Shown here: positions 41,337 through 49,901 of the stretch, piece by piece
Layout of the letters: every line of letters starts with the position of its first letter
Position numbering within the stretch: the first letter of the stretch is position 1
From: Hymenobacter cyanobacteriorum
GTDB lineage: Bacteria; Bacteroidota; Bacteroidia; Cytophagales; Hymenobacteraceae
Reading direction: 5' to 3'
DNA length: 64,000 nucleotides
Assembly (NCBI RefSeq): GCF_022631375.1
Contig: NZ_JALBGC010000002.1
Coordinates: forward strand, 620,001-684,000
Made by a program: the position numbers and the translations under genes
The notes under the pieces: model-generated
Told to the model about the DNA's origin: nothing
The model's database searches: none
The model's input: the letters and a program-made list of their open reading frames with translations, nothing else

Positions 41337-42053
41337 ATGAGCGTCAAACTGCGGAAACTCATCGCCCATTACGAAGCCGAAAAAGCCGCGCTGATTGCGC
41401 AACGCGCCGAATGCCTGGAGGAATGGGACTACGGCATGGCCCGCCGTTTTACCAAGGCGCTGGCGGTGGTTTCCCAACAGCTGCACACGTTGTATCACCT
41501 GCACGACCCGCAGCACGAGAAGAAAGCGCGTCTTGCCAAACGGATTGAGTTGCTGGCGGCCAGCACTGCACTCAACACTGGCTACCTCCACCGCTATGAA
41601 CTGGAAAGGATAGCCGTAGCACAGCAGGAACTGGACGCATTGCAAGCGCTGACTCGTGAGCAGACTGCCGCGCCCCAAGCCACCCAGCTCCAGGAAGCAC
41701 TCATGCGGCTGCTGCAAGGCCCCATCACCGCCTTCACCCTGGTTTTCGACCCCGTGAAGCGGCTGTATTGCAACTGCCGCCTGGTGCGCCGCACGCTGCT
41801 GCTCATCCTGCCCGAGGTACAACGGCACCGCGCCAGCCATCTGCTCCGCAAAAAGCAGCTACGCTTCCTGCAAGGCCTGGGCTTCCGGCTTTACGACCAG
41901 CAGGATAAATTAATTCTGATTACCCCATTCGCTGTACCGGAAGACGTTGCCCACGTCAAAAGCATCCTGGCCCGCCTGGCGCTCGATGGGTTGCTTTACC
42001 AGGAACTGCTCGAGCATGCCTACATCAGCTACCGCGAACCCGATATGCGTTGA
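41337..42053 (+). CDS. Hypothetical helical protein, 238 aa
   Basis: Begins at the ATG at 41337. A long coiled-coil first half (LIAHYEAEKAALIAQRAECL, LTREQTAAPQATQLQEALM) and a C-terminal half with FRLYDQQDKLILITPFAVPE. No membrane segment or recognised domain. It ends 14 bp from the convergent rsmE. Confidence 0.65.
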   Translation: MSVKLRKLIAHYEAEKAALIAQRAECLEEWDYGMARRFTKALAVVSQQLHTLYHLHDPQHEKKARLAKRIELLAASTALNTGYLHRYELERIAVAQQELDALQALTREQTAAPQATQLQEALMRLLQGPITAFTLVFDPVKRLYCNCRLVRRTLLLILPEVQRHRASHLLRKKQLRFLQGLGFRLYDQQDKLILITPFAVPEDVAHVKSILARLALDGLLYQELLEHAYISYREPDMR

Positions 42054-42067
42054 GTGTAAGCAGGTTA

Positions 42068-42766
42068 TTACGCCCGCACGAGCTGTGCCGTGAACACCGC
42101 CCCCAGCGCCGCCGTCTCCGTGCGCAGCCGGGAGGCTCCCAGCGTGACGGGCCGGATGCCGCGGGCCAGCGCCAGCGCAATTTCCTGCGGTGAGAAATCC
42201 CCCTCCGGCCCGATGAGCACGCAGCAGCCCGGCCCTGCGCCGGCCACCTGGGCCAGCGCCGTGCGCTCGCCTTCCTCCAGGTGTGCGATGTAGGTGGTTT
42301 CCGGTGCCACGCCCGCCACGAAAGCGCCGAAATCCTGCAATTCATCCAACTGCGGCAGCCACGCCTGGCCCGACTGCTTCAGCGCGCTGATGGCAATTTT
42401 CTCCAGCCGCTCCAGCTTCAGCTCGCGGCGTTCGGAGCGGGCGCAGCGCAGGAAGCTGATGCGCTCGACGCCCACTTCCACGGCCTTTTCCACGAACCAC
42501 TCCATGCGGTCGAGGTTTTTGGTGGGGGCCACGGCCACGTGGGTGAAGTGGGAGCGGGGCGCTTCGTGCGTGTGCCCGGTAATGCGCAGTTGGCAGCGCT
42601 TGGGGTTGGCCTCGGCCACGGCGGCGGCGTAGAGGCCGCCGCGGCCGTCGAGCAGTTCCACGGCGTCGCCGGGGGCCAGGCGCAGCACGCGCACGGCGTG
42701 CTTGCTTTCGTCTTCAGGCAGCGTGTAGGTGGAGCCGCTGAGGTCGGGCGCAAAGAAGGTGTGCAT
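42068..42766 (-). CDS. rsmE: 16S rRNA (uracil-1498-N3)-methyltransferase
   Basis: 232 aa. N-terminal PUA-like part (ESKHAVRVLRLAPGDAVEL) and C-terminal SPOUT knot with VAPTKNLDRMEWFVEKAVEV, ARSERRELKLERLEKIA, IGPEGDFSPQEIALA and LGASRLRTETAALGA. It methylates U1498 of 16S rRNA in the 30S subunit. A perfect TACTTTTG -7 box lies only 6 bp before the ATG. Confidence 0.95.
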   Translation of the reverse strand: MHTFFAPDLSGSTYTLPEDESKHAVRVLRLAPGDAVELLDGRGGLYAAAVAEANPKRCQLRITGHTHEAPRSHFTHVAVAPTKNLDRMEWFVEKAVEVGVERISFLRCARSERRELKLERLEKIAISALKQSGQAWLPQLDELQDFGAFVAGVAPETTYIAHLEEGERTALAQVAGAGPGCCVLIGPEGDFSPQEIALALARGIRPVTLGASRLRTETAALGAVFTAQLVRA

Positions 42767-42771
42767 GGGCG

Positions 42772-42779
42772 CAAAAGTA
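42772..42779 (-). promoter_or_regulatory. -7 box of rsmE
   Basis: TACTTTTG on the minus strand, exact TAnnTTTG, ending 6 bp from the ATG; the mRNA is probably leaderless or nearly so. Confidence 0.6.
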
Positions 42780-42991
42780 CCCCCGGCTGCCTGCTTCTTG
42801 GGCTAAAAGCTGAACAAGAATGCGTTTGTAGCACGTAGTAAGGGTTTTTACGGATTTGCACCCCGATAAGTACGGGTTTGCAGTAGTGGGCTCAACAGGA
42901 TTCTGGAAGGGTTCGTACCTCAAACCCGGCGGTTTCGGCTTCCGGCCACGCGCAATTATCCTCAGTCTTCTTTATATTTTTCTTTCACCCA

Positions 42992-44134
42992 ATGCACCAA
43001 TCTTCCCCGCTTTCCACTATTCGCCCACTCGCCACAGTGCGCCGCTGGTCCTCGCTCTTGCTGGTCGGCTTGGCCCTGGCAGCCTGCAACAACAACGATT
43101 CCAGCGACGACCCCGCGCCCGGCCTTATTCAGCCCACCGGGGCCAAGCCGGCTTACGCGCCCACCATCGACCCGCAAATGCAGGCCGTGGTGGAAGAGTT
43201 TGTTGGTTTCGGCACGCCGCCGCTGCCCACGCTCACGCCCCGGCAGGCCCGTATGGCTCCCAGCGTCACCGATGCGGTGATGTCGCTGCTGCGCAAAAAC
43301 AACCGCGTCGCGCGTGCTGCCAACGTCACGGTAAGCCAGCGGGTGCTGCCGGGCGGCATCACGCCCCAGTCGGCCCCCGATGGCATTCTGGTGCGCATGT
43401 ACAAGCCCAACGGCGTGACGGGCACCCTGCCGGCCATTGTGTATTACCACGGCGGTGGCTGGGTGATTGGCTCGCTCGATGTGTACGAGCCCTCGGCCAA
43501 AGCTCTGGCCGAAAAAACCGGGGCCATGGTCATTTCCGTCGATTACCGGCTGTCGCCGGAGGCGAAGTTTCCGGCCGCGCACGAAGACGCTTACGCCGCC
43601 TATAAGTGGGTGCGCGACAACGCGGCCAGCATCGGCGTGAACCCCGCCAAAATTGCCGTGGCCGGCGAAAGCGCGGGCGGCAACATGGCCGTGGGCGTGT
43701 GCCTGCTGGCCAAGGAGCGCGGCTACGCCCTGCCCGTTCACCAGCTGCTGGTGTACCCCGTGGCCAACAACGACCTGACCACGGCCTCGTACAACCAGTA
43801 CGCCGACGCCCAGCCCCTGAACCGGCCCAACGTGGTGTACTTCACCTCGCAGTACTTCCGCACCATGGCCGACGGCGACGACCGCCTCATCTCGCTCACC
43901 GACGTGGCCAACCTGAGCGGGCTGCCTGCCGCCACCATCGTGGCCGCCGAAATCGACCCGCTCCAGACCGAAGGCAAGCAGCTGGCCGACAAGTTTACCC
44001 AAGTGGGCGTGGCCAACCAGTACATGCTCTACACCGGCACCACCCACGAGTTTTTCGGGACGCACGACGTGGTACCCAAGGCTGGCGAAGCCCAGGATTT
44101 TGCGGCGGGCCGGCTCAAAACTGCTTTCCAGTAG
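42992..44134 (+). CDS. Alpha/beta hydrolase (esterase/lipase) lipoprotein
   Basis: 380 aa. Signal with lipobox (LLLVGLALAAC) at the N-terminus. The hormone-sensitive-lipase type oxyanion motif is YYHGGGWVIGS; the nucleophile elbow is AGESAGGNM; the His is expected in GTTHEFFG and the Asp in AEIDPLQ. Exported and lipid-anchored carboxylesterase. It is followed by an SDR gene 35 bp downstream, likely cotranscribed. Confidence 0.9.
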   Translation: MHQSSPLSTIRPLATVRRWSSLLLVGLALAACNNNDSSDDPAPGLIQPTGAKPAYAPTIDPQMQAVVEEFVGFGTPPLPTLTPRQARMAPSVTDAVMSLLRKNNRVARAANVTVSQRVLPGGITPQSAPDGILVRMYKPNGVTGTLPAIVYYHGGGWVIGSLDVYEPSAKALAEKTGAMVISVDYRLSPEAKFPAAHEDAYAAYKWVRDNAASIGVNPAKIAVAGESAGGNMAVGVCLLAKERGYALPVHQLLVYPVANNDLTTASYNQYADAQPLNRPNVVYFTSQYFRTMADGDDRLISLTDVANLSGLPAATIVAAEIDPLQTEGKQLADKFTQVGVANQYMLYTGTTHEFFGTHDVVPKAGEAQDFAAGRLKTAFQ

Positions 44135-44169
44135 CCGCCTTTTATATCCCAGTACTCTTTCCAAGCTTC

Positions 44170-45219
44170 ATGAAAACCAACCTAAAAAAACTGAAGGACC
44201 AGGTCATGGTCATCACCGGGGCCTCATCGGGCATTGGCTTGGTCACGGCCCGCCTGGCAGCCAAAGCAGGCGCCCGGCTGGTGCTGGCCTCGCGGAGCGA
44301 AGATGCCCTGCGCCAGCTTAGCGATGAAATTAACCAGAGCGGCGGTCAGGCCATCTACGTGGTGGCCGACGTGAGCCAGCAGGCCGACGTGCAGCGCGTG
44401 GCCCAGGCGGCCCAGGACCGGTTCGGCAGCTACGACACCTGGGTGAACAACGCCGGGGCGTCCATCTACGGCAAGCTGGAGCAGGTGCCCATCGAGGACA
44501 TGCGCAAGGTGTTCGAAACCAACGTCTGGGGCCTGATTTATGGCTCGCTCGAAGCGGCCAGGCACCTGAAAAGCAAGGGCGGCGCCATCATCAACGTGGG
44601 CAGCATCCTGTCCGACGTCACGGCCATTCTGCAAACCATCTACTCGGCCAGCAAGCACGCCGTGAAAGGCTTTACCGACGGCCTGCGCATGGAGCTGGAA
44701 ATGGACGGCGCGCCCATTTCCGTTACGCTCATCCAGCCCTCGTCCATCGACACACCCTACACGGTGCACGCCAAAAACTACATGGACTGCGAAGCCAAGC
44801 ACGGCCCGCCCGCCTACGCCCCCGAAACCGTGGCCCGCGCCATTCTGCACGCCGCCACCACGTCGGAGCGCGCCATTGTAGTGGGCGGGGCCGGCCGCTC
44901 CTTCATCGGCCTGCAGCGCTGGACGCCCGCGCTATTCGACCAGTACATGGAAAAGGCCTTCGTGAAGCAGGAGCACGCCGACCAGGCCCCGCGCCCCATC
45001 GGCCAGAACGGCCTCGACCACGCCGGCGGCACCCTGCAGGAGCGCGGCAACTACCCCGGCTACACCCGCGAAACCAGCTTCTACACCGCGGCCATTACCA
45101 CCGGCAGCCCGGCCTTGCGCACGGCCCTGCTGGCGGGGGCCGGCGTAGCCCTCGCCGCCTGGTTGGGGCACGCTGGCAAAGCTAAGGAGCAGCAAGGCCG
45201 CGCCCAGCGCGGCTGGTAG
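44170..45219 (+). CDS. Short-chain dehydrogenase/reductase with C-terminal extension
   Basis: 349 aa from the ATG at 44170. TGASSGIG cofactor loop, NNAG, and the catalytic YSASK. This is longer than usual SDRs (about 250 aa): the extra ~100 C-terminal residues end in a hydrophobic helix (LRTALLAGAGVALAAWLG) that might anchor it to the membrane. Substrate unknown. In an operon with the esterase. Confidence 0.9.
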   Translation: MKTNLKKLKDQVMVITGASSGIGLVTARLAAKAGARLVLASRSEDALRQLSDEINQSGGQAIYVVADVSQQADVQRVAQAAQDRFGSYDTWVNNAGASIYGKLEQVPIEDMRKVFETNVWGLIYGSLEAARHLKSKGGAIINVGSILSDVTAILQTIYSASKHAVKGFTDGLRMELEMDGAPISVTLIQPSSIDTPYTVHAKNYMDCEAKHGPPAYAPETVARAILHAATTSERAIVVGGAGRSFIGLQRWTPALFDQYMEKAFVKQEHADQAPRPIGQNGLDHAGGTLQERGNYPGYTRETSFYTAAITTGSPALRTALLAGAGVALAAWLGHAGKAKEQQGRAQRGW

Positions 45220-45237
45220 CAACTACCGAAACTAAGT

Positions 45238-45292
45238 AAAAACGCCGGGCGGCGGCTGGGCTTTCGGGCCCGGCGGCGGCCCGGCGTTTTTG
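45238..45292 (+). terminator. Terminator of the esterase-SDR operon
   Basis: A long GC-rich stem (AAAACGCCGGGC... paired with ...GCCCGGCGTTTT) ending in a T-run. Confidence 0.85.
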
Positions 45293-45362
45293 CAATTGTT
45301 CGTATCTGCCCTGGGGTGAAAAAGCGTAATTTGAGCGCCCTGTTCGTGCTCAACCTATTCTC

Positions 45363-46124
45363 ATGGCTAACCTGCTCCAACTCAAGATTGCCCTGCGCTA
45401 CCTCAGGCCGCCCATCTGGCGGCGCGTCGAAGTGCCCGATACGCTCACGTTCTGGGAGCTGCACTTCGTGCTGCAAATCCTTTTCGACTGGCAGAACAGC
45501 CACCTGTTCGAGTTTCGGCAGGGGCGGGGTTCTATCAATGACTTTCTCACCGGCTCGCCGCCCGTGCTGCCCGGCGATGCAGATAACATGCCCGAGTGGC
45601 AACTTGACCCGCGCGAAACTACGCTCGATGAAGTGCTAGCCAAGCCCAAAGACAAGCTCACTTACGTCTACGATTTTGGCGACTACTGGGAGCACGACAT
45701 TGTAGTGGAAAAGGTAATTCCGCTGGCCGCCGGCCACCCCACGCCCGCCGTACGCTGCCTCACCGGCAAGCGCGCCGCCCCACCGGAGGACATCGGCGGC
45801 TTCCCCGGCTACGAGCAGCTGCTCGACGTGCTGGCCGAAAAAGCCGTCGGCAAGCGCAAGCGCATGCCCGCCGAGTACGCCGGCCTCGGCAAGTTCGACT
45901 CCGAAGAGTTCGCGCTCGCCGAATACAACCTCGACCTGAGCCACCTGCGCGAAATCGTGGCCGGCGAAAACCAGATGCTGGCCGAATACCAGCGCCAGAT
46001 GGCAGCCAACCCGCCGCCGCCCCGCCCGGTTTTCGACCCGCAGGCCTTGCTGGAAGCGATGACGGCCATGATGCAGGCCCGCTTTCCCGAGCCTCTGCCG
46101 AAGCCGAAGAAGCCAAAGAAATAG
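45363..46124 (+). CDS. pRiA4b ORF-3-like (IS1096 TnpR-type) protein
   Basis: 253 aa. The family core is visible: LKIALRYLRPPIWRRVEVPD, FWELHFVLQILFDWQNSHLF, VYDFGDYWEHDIVVE and DIGGFPGYEQLLDVL. This fold is found in plasmid and transposon passenger genes and in stand-alone chromosomal copies; the function is unclear. The C-terminal tail is Pro/Lys-rich. No transposase is nearby. Confidence 0.9.
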   Translation: MANLLQLKIALRYLRPPIWRRVEVPDTLTFWELHFVLQILFDWQNSHLFEFRQGRGSINDFLTGSPPVLPGDADNMPEWQLDPRETTLDEVLAKPKDKLTYVYDFGDYWEHDIVVEKVIPLAAGHPTPAVRCLTGKRAAPPEDIGGFPGYEQLLDVLAEKAVGKRKRMPAEYAGLGKFDSEEFALAEYNLDLSHLREIVAGENQMLAEYQRQMAANPPPPRPVFDPQALLEAMTAMMQARFPEPLPKPKKPKK

Positions 46125-46139
46125 CGCGTATTTTTGGGC

Positions 46140-46763
46140 ATGGCCTATAGTGATTTTACCCCCGAACGCCTGCGCAACGACTTCAACGTGACGTTTCAGG
46201 GCAGTGACTTGTTTCCGCAGGTCGTGTCCATTGCCCCCAGTCCCTGGCTGGTGGAAGCCCTGGAACGGGCCAACAGCATTGGCTTTGGTAGCGAAAAATC
46301 ACGTTCTGAGCGGCTGGTGACCCCTATTCTGCTGGAACTGGCCAAGCGCAACCAGCATCAGTTTGCCATTCTCTCGGGGGCCTATCTCGATATCGACCCT
46401 GCCAGAGGCCTTAATGGAGAATGCGACTTTATCTTCTCCTTTACCCGCCTTCAGGATTTCGTGCTGGCTCCGGTTTTCTGCATCACGGAAGCCAAAAAAC
46501 AGGACGTGGAACAGGGAACCGCTCAATGCGCGGCCCAACTCGTGGGCGCGGCCCAGCTGAATGAGCGGGACAAAAAGCCCGTTTCCCGCCTTTACGGCTG
46601 CTCTACCACCGGTATCGAATGGCGTTTTCTCTGTTTTGAAAACAACGTCTTCACGCTCGACGAAACCCGTTATCTCATCAGCGACCCCGGCAAGCTGTTG
46701 GGGGTGTTGCAGCAAATTGTCGATGTAACGAGAGCACAGACGCAGCCAATAGTTGCTTTGTAG
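46140..46763 (+). CDS. PD-(D/E)XK nuclease-like protein, 207 aa
   Basis: The ATG at 46140 is preferred to an in-frame TTG at 46134. The segment GLNGECDFIFSF ... VFCITEAKKQDVEQGTAQCAAQ matches the restriction-enzyme-like active site (acidic residue, Asp, ExK, Gln helix). No DNA-binding domain is seen. It lies 15 bp downstream of the pRiA4b-type gene and is less GC-rich than it. It may be a stand-alone nuclease domain or a nuclease fold used for binding only. Confidence 0.65.
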   Translation: MAYSDFTPERLRNDFNVTFQGSDLFPQVVSIAPSPWLVEALERANSIGFGSEKSRSERLVTPILLELAKRNQHQFAILSGAYLDIDPARGLNGECDFIFSFTRLQDFVLAPVFCITEAKKQDVEQGTAQCAAQLVGAAQLNERDKKPVSRLYGCSTTGIEWRFLCFENNVFTLDETRYLISDPGKLLGVLQQIVDVTRAQTQPIVAL

Positions 46764-46791
46764 TAACGGTTATTCAGCTTGTTTAAAACGC

Positions 46792-46826
46792 AAAAGCCCC
46801 GCCAGCTGCAACTGGCGGGGCTTTTA
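46792..46826. terminator. Bidirectional terminator
   Basis: AAAAGCCCCGCCAG paired with CTGGCGGGGCTTTT around a short loop, between the convergent nuclease-like and pckA genes. Confidence 0.88.
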
Positions 46827-46880
46827 GTAGGTGAGTGAAACGCGGTAGGATAGGGGGAAGTGTGGAGGAAAGGGAATTGG

Positions 46881-48506
46881 TTAGGCTTCGACGGCGACGC
46901 GCGGGGCACCGGCCAGGATTTCTTCGTTAGCGTACTCGGCGTACTTCTGGAAGTTGGTCACGAACTTCTCGGCCAGCGAGTTGGCGGTGCGGTCGTAGGC
47001 GTCTTTATCGGCCCAGGTGTTGCGCGGGTCCAGGATTTCGGAGGGCACGCCGGGCACGGCGCCGGGCACCATCATACCAAACACGGGGTGCTTGGTGAAT
47101 TTCACCTCGTCGAGCTGGCCGTTGAGGGCGGCCGTAATCATGGCGCGGGTGTAGGGCAGCTTCATGCGCGAGCCGGTGCCGTAGCTGCCGCCGGTCCAGC
47201 CGGTGTTGATGAGCCACACGTTGATGTCGGGGTTTTCGTCCATCTTCTGGCCCAGCATCTCGGCGTACTTGGTGGGGTGCAGCGGCAGGAACACCGCGCC
47301 GAAGCAGGCCGAGAACGTCGTCTGCGGCTCAGTTACGCCCATTTCGGTGCCGGCTACCTTAGCCGTGTAGCCCGACATGAACAGGTACATGGCGTGCGAC
47401 TTATCGAGCTTGCTGATGGGCGGAATCACGCCGAACGCATCGGCCGTGAGGAAGAAAATGTTCTTCGGCGCATCGGCCACGCCGGGCTCAATGGCGTTGT
47501 CGATGAAGTTGATGGGGTAGGCGGTGCGCGTGTTTTCCGTCACCGATTTGTTGGCGTAGTCCACCGTGTGCGTGCCGGGGATGAAGCGCGTGTTTTCCAC
47601 GATGGAGCCGAAGCGGATGGCGTCCCAAATCTGGGGCTCCTTCTCCTGGCTCAAATCAATCACCTTGGCGTAGCAGCCGCCTTCGAAGTTGAAAATGCCT
47701 TCGTTGGGCGTCCAGCCGTGCTCGTCGTCGCCGATGAGGCCGCGGTTGGGGTCGGCCGAAAGCGTCGTTTTGCCGGTGCCCGACAGGCCGAAGAACACGG
47801 CCGTGTCGCCCTTCTCGCCCACGTTGGCCGAGCAGTGCATGCTCAGCGTGTTGTGCTCGTGAGGCAGCAGGTAGTTCAGCACACCGAAAATGCCTTTTTT
47901 CATTTCGCCGGCGTAGCCCGTGCCGCCAATCAGAATCATCTTCTTGGTGAAGTTAATGATGGCGAAGTTGGGCTGGCGGGTGCCGTCCACGGCCGGGTCG
48001 GCCTCGAAGCCGGGGGCGCAGATGATGCTGAAGTCGGGCGTCCAGGTCGTATCTGCGCCTTCGGTGGGGCGCAGGAACATGTTGTAGCAAAACAGGTTGT
48101 GCCAGGCCTGCTCGTTCACCACGCGCAGCTTCAACTGGTAGTCGGGGTTGGCGCCGGCGTAGGCTTCACGCACATAAATGTCCTTGTCGGCCAGGTAAGC
48201 CACCATTTTCTGGTGTAGCTGGTCGAACTTGTCGGCCTCGAAGGGGATGTTGATGTCGCCCCACCACACGCTGTCGGCGGTGTTGGCGTCCTTCACCACG
48301 AACCGGTCTTTGGGCGAGCGGCCGGTGAATTTGCCGGTGTCAGCCATCAGCGCGCCGGTGTCGGTGAGGGAGCCCTCGCCGTTGCGCAAAGCGTGCTCTA
48401 CGAGCTCGGCAGGCGTTAAATTGAGGTGGACGGTAGCAGTTTCGGTGAAGCCCAGGGGCTGCAAACGATTCCGGACATCGGCGGCATTGGTGGGAGCTGC
48501 GGACAT
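46881..48506 (-). CDS. pckA: Phosphoenolpyruvate carboxykinase (ATP)
   Basis: 541 aa from the ATG at 48506 (MSAAPTNAADV); the longer reading has a poor leader. Kinase motifs: TGKFTGRSPKDRF, GTGYAGEMKKGIF, the P-loop GLSGTGKTTLSADPNRG, and LIGDDEHGW. It makes PEP from oxaloacetate with ATP, the gluconeogenic entry. Divergent from an AraC regulator 239 bp away; a TACCTTTG box lies at 48549. Confidence 0.97.
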   Translation of the reverse strand: MSAAPTNAADVRNRLQPLGFTETATVHLNLTPAELVEHALRNGEGSLTDTGALMADTGKFTGRSPKDRFVVKDANTADSVWWGDINIPFEADKFDQLHQKMVAYLADKDIYVREAYAGANPDYQLKLRVVNEQAWHNLFCYNMFLRPTEGADTTWTPDFSIICAPGFEADPAVDGTRQPNFAIINFTKKMILIGGTGYAGEMKKGIFGVLNYLLPHEHNTLSMHCSANVGEKGDTAVFFGLSGTGKTTLSADPNRGLIGDDEHGWTPNEGIFNFEGGCYAKVIDLSQEKEPQIWDAIRFGSIVENTRFIPGTHTVDYANKSVTENTRTAYPINFIDNAIEPGVADAPKNIFFLTADAFGVIPPISKLDKSHAMYLFMSGYTAKVAGTEMGVTEPQTTFSACFGAVFLPLHPTKYAEMLGQKMDENPDINVWLINTGWTGGSYGTGSRMKLPYTRAMITAALNGQLDEVKFTKHPVFGMMVPGAVPGVPSEILDPRNTWADKDAYDRTANSLAEKFVTNFQKYAEYANEEILAGAPRVAVEA

Positions 48507-48548
48507 GACTACGAAGGGGTTGGGTGGGAATACTCGCTTTTGAGAATG

Positions 48549-48556
48549 CAAAGGTA
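48549..48556 (-). promoter_or_regulatory. Putative -7 box of pckA
   Basis: TACCTTTG on the minus strand, 43 bp before the ATG; exact TAnnTTTG. Confidence 0.5.
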
Positions 48557-48745
48557 GAATCGGGCGGCCGGCCGGTAGTGAAACAATTCGTTTCTTTACT
48601 GGGACAAATTAAACCTGCCACTGCCCGGCTCTCCGATTTCGTTCCCGTAACTGCCTCCTCGGGGCGCTACGGGGCCAAATCGGCGGAACGGCACATACGA
48701 ACGGGCGGCCGATTGGTTTGCTTTGTCCTGCTTTTTTCTTTCGTT

Positions 48746-49669
48746 ATGCCCACCAACATTGCTCGCTACCACGGCCTCTACGGCGACGCCAAGGCCCAGC
48801 TCTCGCACGACTATCTGGCCAGCCAGCTCATCGCGCCGCGCCCCCGAGCCACCGACTGGGGCCTCAAGCCCCACCTGCACGAAAACCTGTTCCAGCTGTT
48901 CTTCCTCGAAGCCGGCCGCGCCGCCTTTGAAGCGCCCGAGCCGGTGGCACTGCGCACTCCCTGCCTCGTCATCATCCCGGCCAATACGGTACACGGCTTC
49001 ACGTTCAGCCCGCAGGTGCGGGGGCGCACGCTCACGCTTTCGGAAGCGCTGCTCGATACCATTCTGCAGGCCACGCCGGGCGTGCTGGTTGAAGTGAATG
49101 CGGTGCACATCCTATCGGAGTTCAACACCGAAGTCACCTTCGGCGATTTGCTCGATTTGGAAATGCAGATTCATCAGGAGATTCACGCCGAGCTGCCGGG
49201 CAAGCAGCTCGCGCTGAATGGCTATTTCAAGCTGCTATTCGTGAAGATTTTCCGGCTGCTGCAGCACAACCGCCGCAAGCAGGAGAGCCCTAACCGAGCC
49301 TTGCACTACTATCGCGAGTTCCAGAAGGCCATTGAGCGCACGCCCGATTTCAGCCGCAAAATCTCGGACTACGCCCGCGAGCTGAAGATTACGCAGGTGC
49401 ACCTCAACCGCATTTGCCAGGCCGTGAAGGGCAAAACTGCCCAGCAGGTAGTGCAGGCCCACCTCATCCGCAAGGCCCACAACTTCCTCTTATATACCTC
49501 GCTCTCAGTGGCCGAAATCGCCTACGAGCTTCAGTTCGTCGACCCCGGCTACTTCACCCGGTTTTTCCGCAAGCAAACCGGGCTGGCCCCCGGGGCCTAC
49601 CGGGCCAAGGCTTACAGAAGCGAGGGAGCGGGCAAAACGGGCAAAGTAGATGCTTCCTTGTCATCCTGA
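48746..49669 (+). CDS. AraC-family transcriptional regulator
   Basis: 307 aa from the ATG at 48746. An N-terminal cupin-like sensing domain (HLHENLFQLFFLEAGRAAF) and a C-terminal double HTH (ISDYARELKITQVHLNRICQ; SVAEIAYELQFVDPGYFTRF; FRKQTGLAPGAYR). The last three or four codons and the TGA come from the left arm of a family C repeat (49659). It might regulate pckA, but no evidence beyond proximity exists. Confidence 0.9.
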   Translation: MPTNIARYHGLYGDAKAQLSHDYLASQLIAPRPRATDWGLKPHLHENLFQLFFLEAGRAAFEAPEPVALRTPCLVIIPANTVHGFTFSPQVRGRTLTLSEALLDTILQATPGVLVEVNAVHILSEFNTEVTFGDLLDLEMQIHQEIHAELPGKQLALNGYFKLLFVKIFRLLQHNRRKQESPNRALHYYREFQKAIERTPDFSRKISDYARELKITQVHLNRICQAVKGKTAQQVVQAHLIRKAHNFLLYTSLSVAEIAYELQFVDPGYFTRFFRKQTGLAPGAYRAKAYRSEGAGKTGKVDASLSS

Positions 49670-49759
49670 ACGCCGCGAAGGACCTTATCACCGCAGAACG
49701 GTTCGCAGTAATCAACTACCGCAGGCGTGATAAGGTCCTTCGCGGCGCTCAGGATGACA
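49659..49759. repeat. Inverted-repeat doublet, family C
   Basis: Arms 49659-49692 and 49724-49759 with one or two mismatches; core TCCTGAACGCCGCGAAGGA forms a hairpin in each arm. The left arm overlaps the end of the AraC gene. Confidence 0.92.
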
Positions 49760-49901
49760 GGCATTGTAATTAGCCCAACCTGGCCCTTACGGCCTCATAC
49801 TGCCGAATCTTTCCTAGATTTACCGTGCCCGTACTGCATTGCTTGCGCATTGGGGTTGGTTTCACCCGTTGTCATCTCATTTTCCCACTCTAGTTTCCTC
49901 T

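Noticed and set aside
46860..48218. Plus-strand ORF opposite pckA and similar ones opposite groEL, miaB and pabB
   Set aside because: Each real gene on the other strand has full catalytic motifs; the shadows show none.
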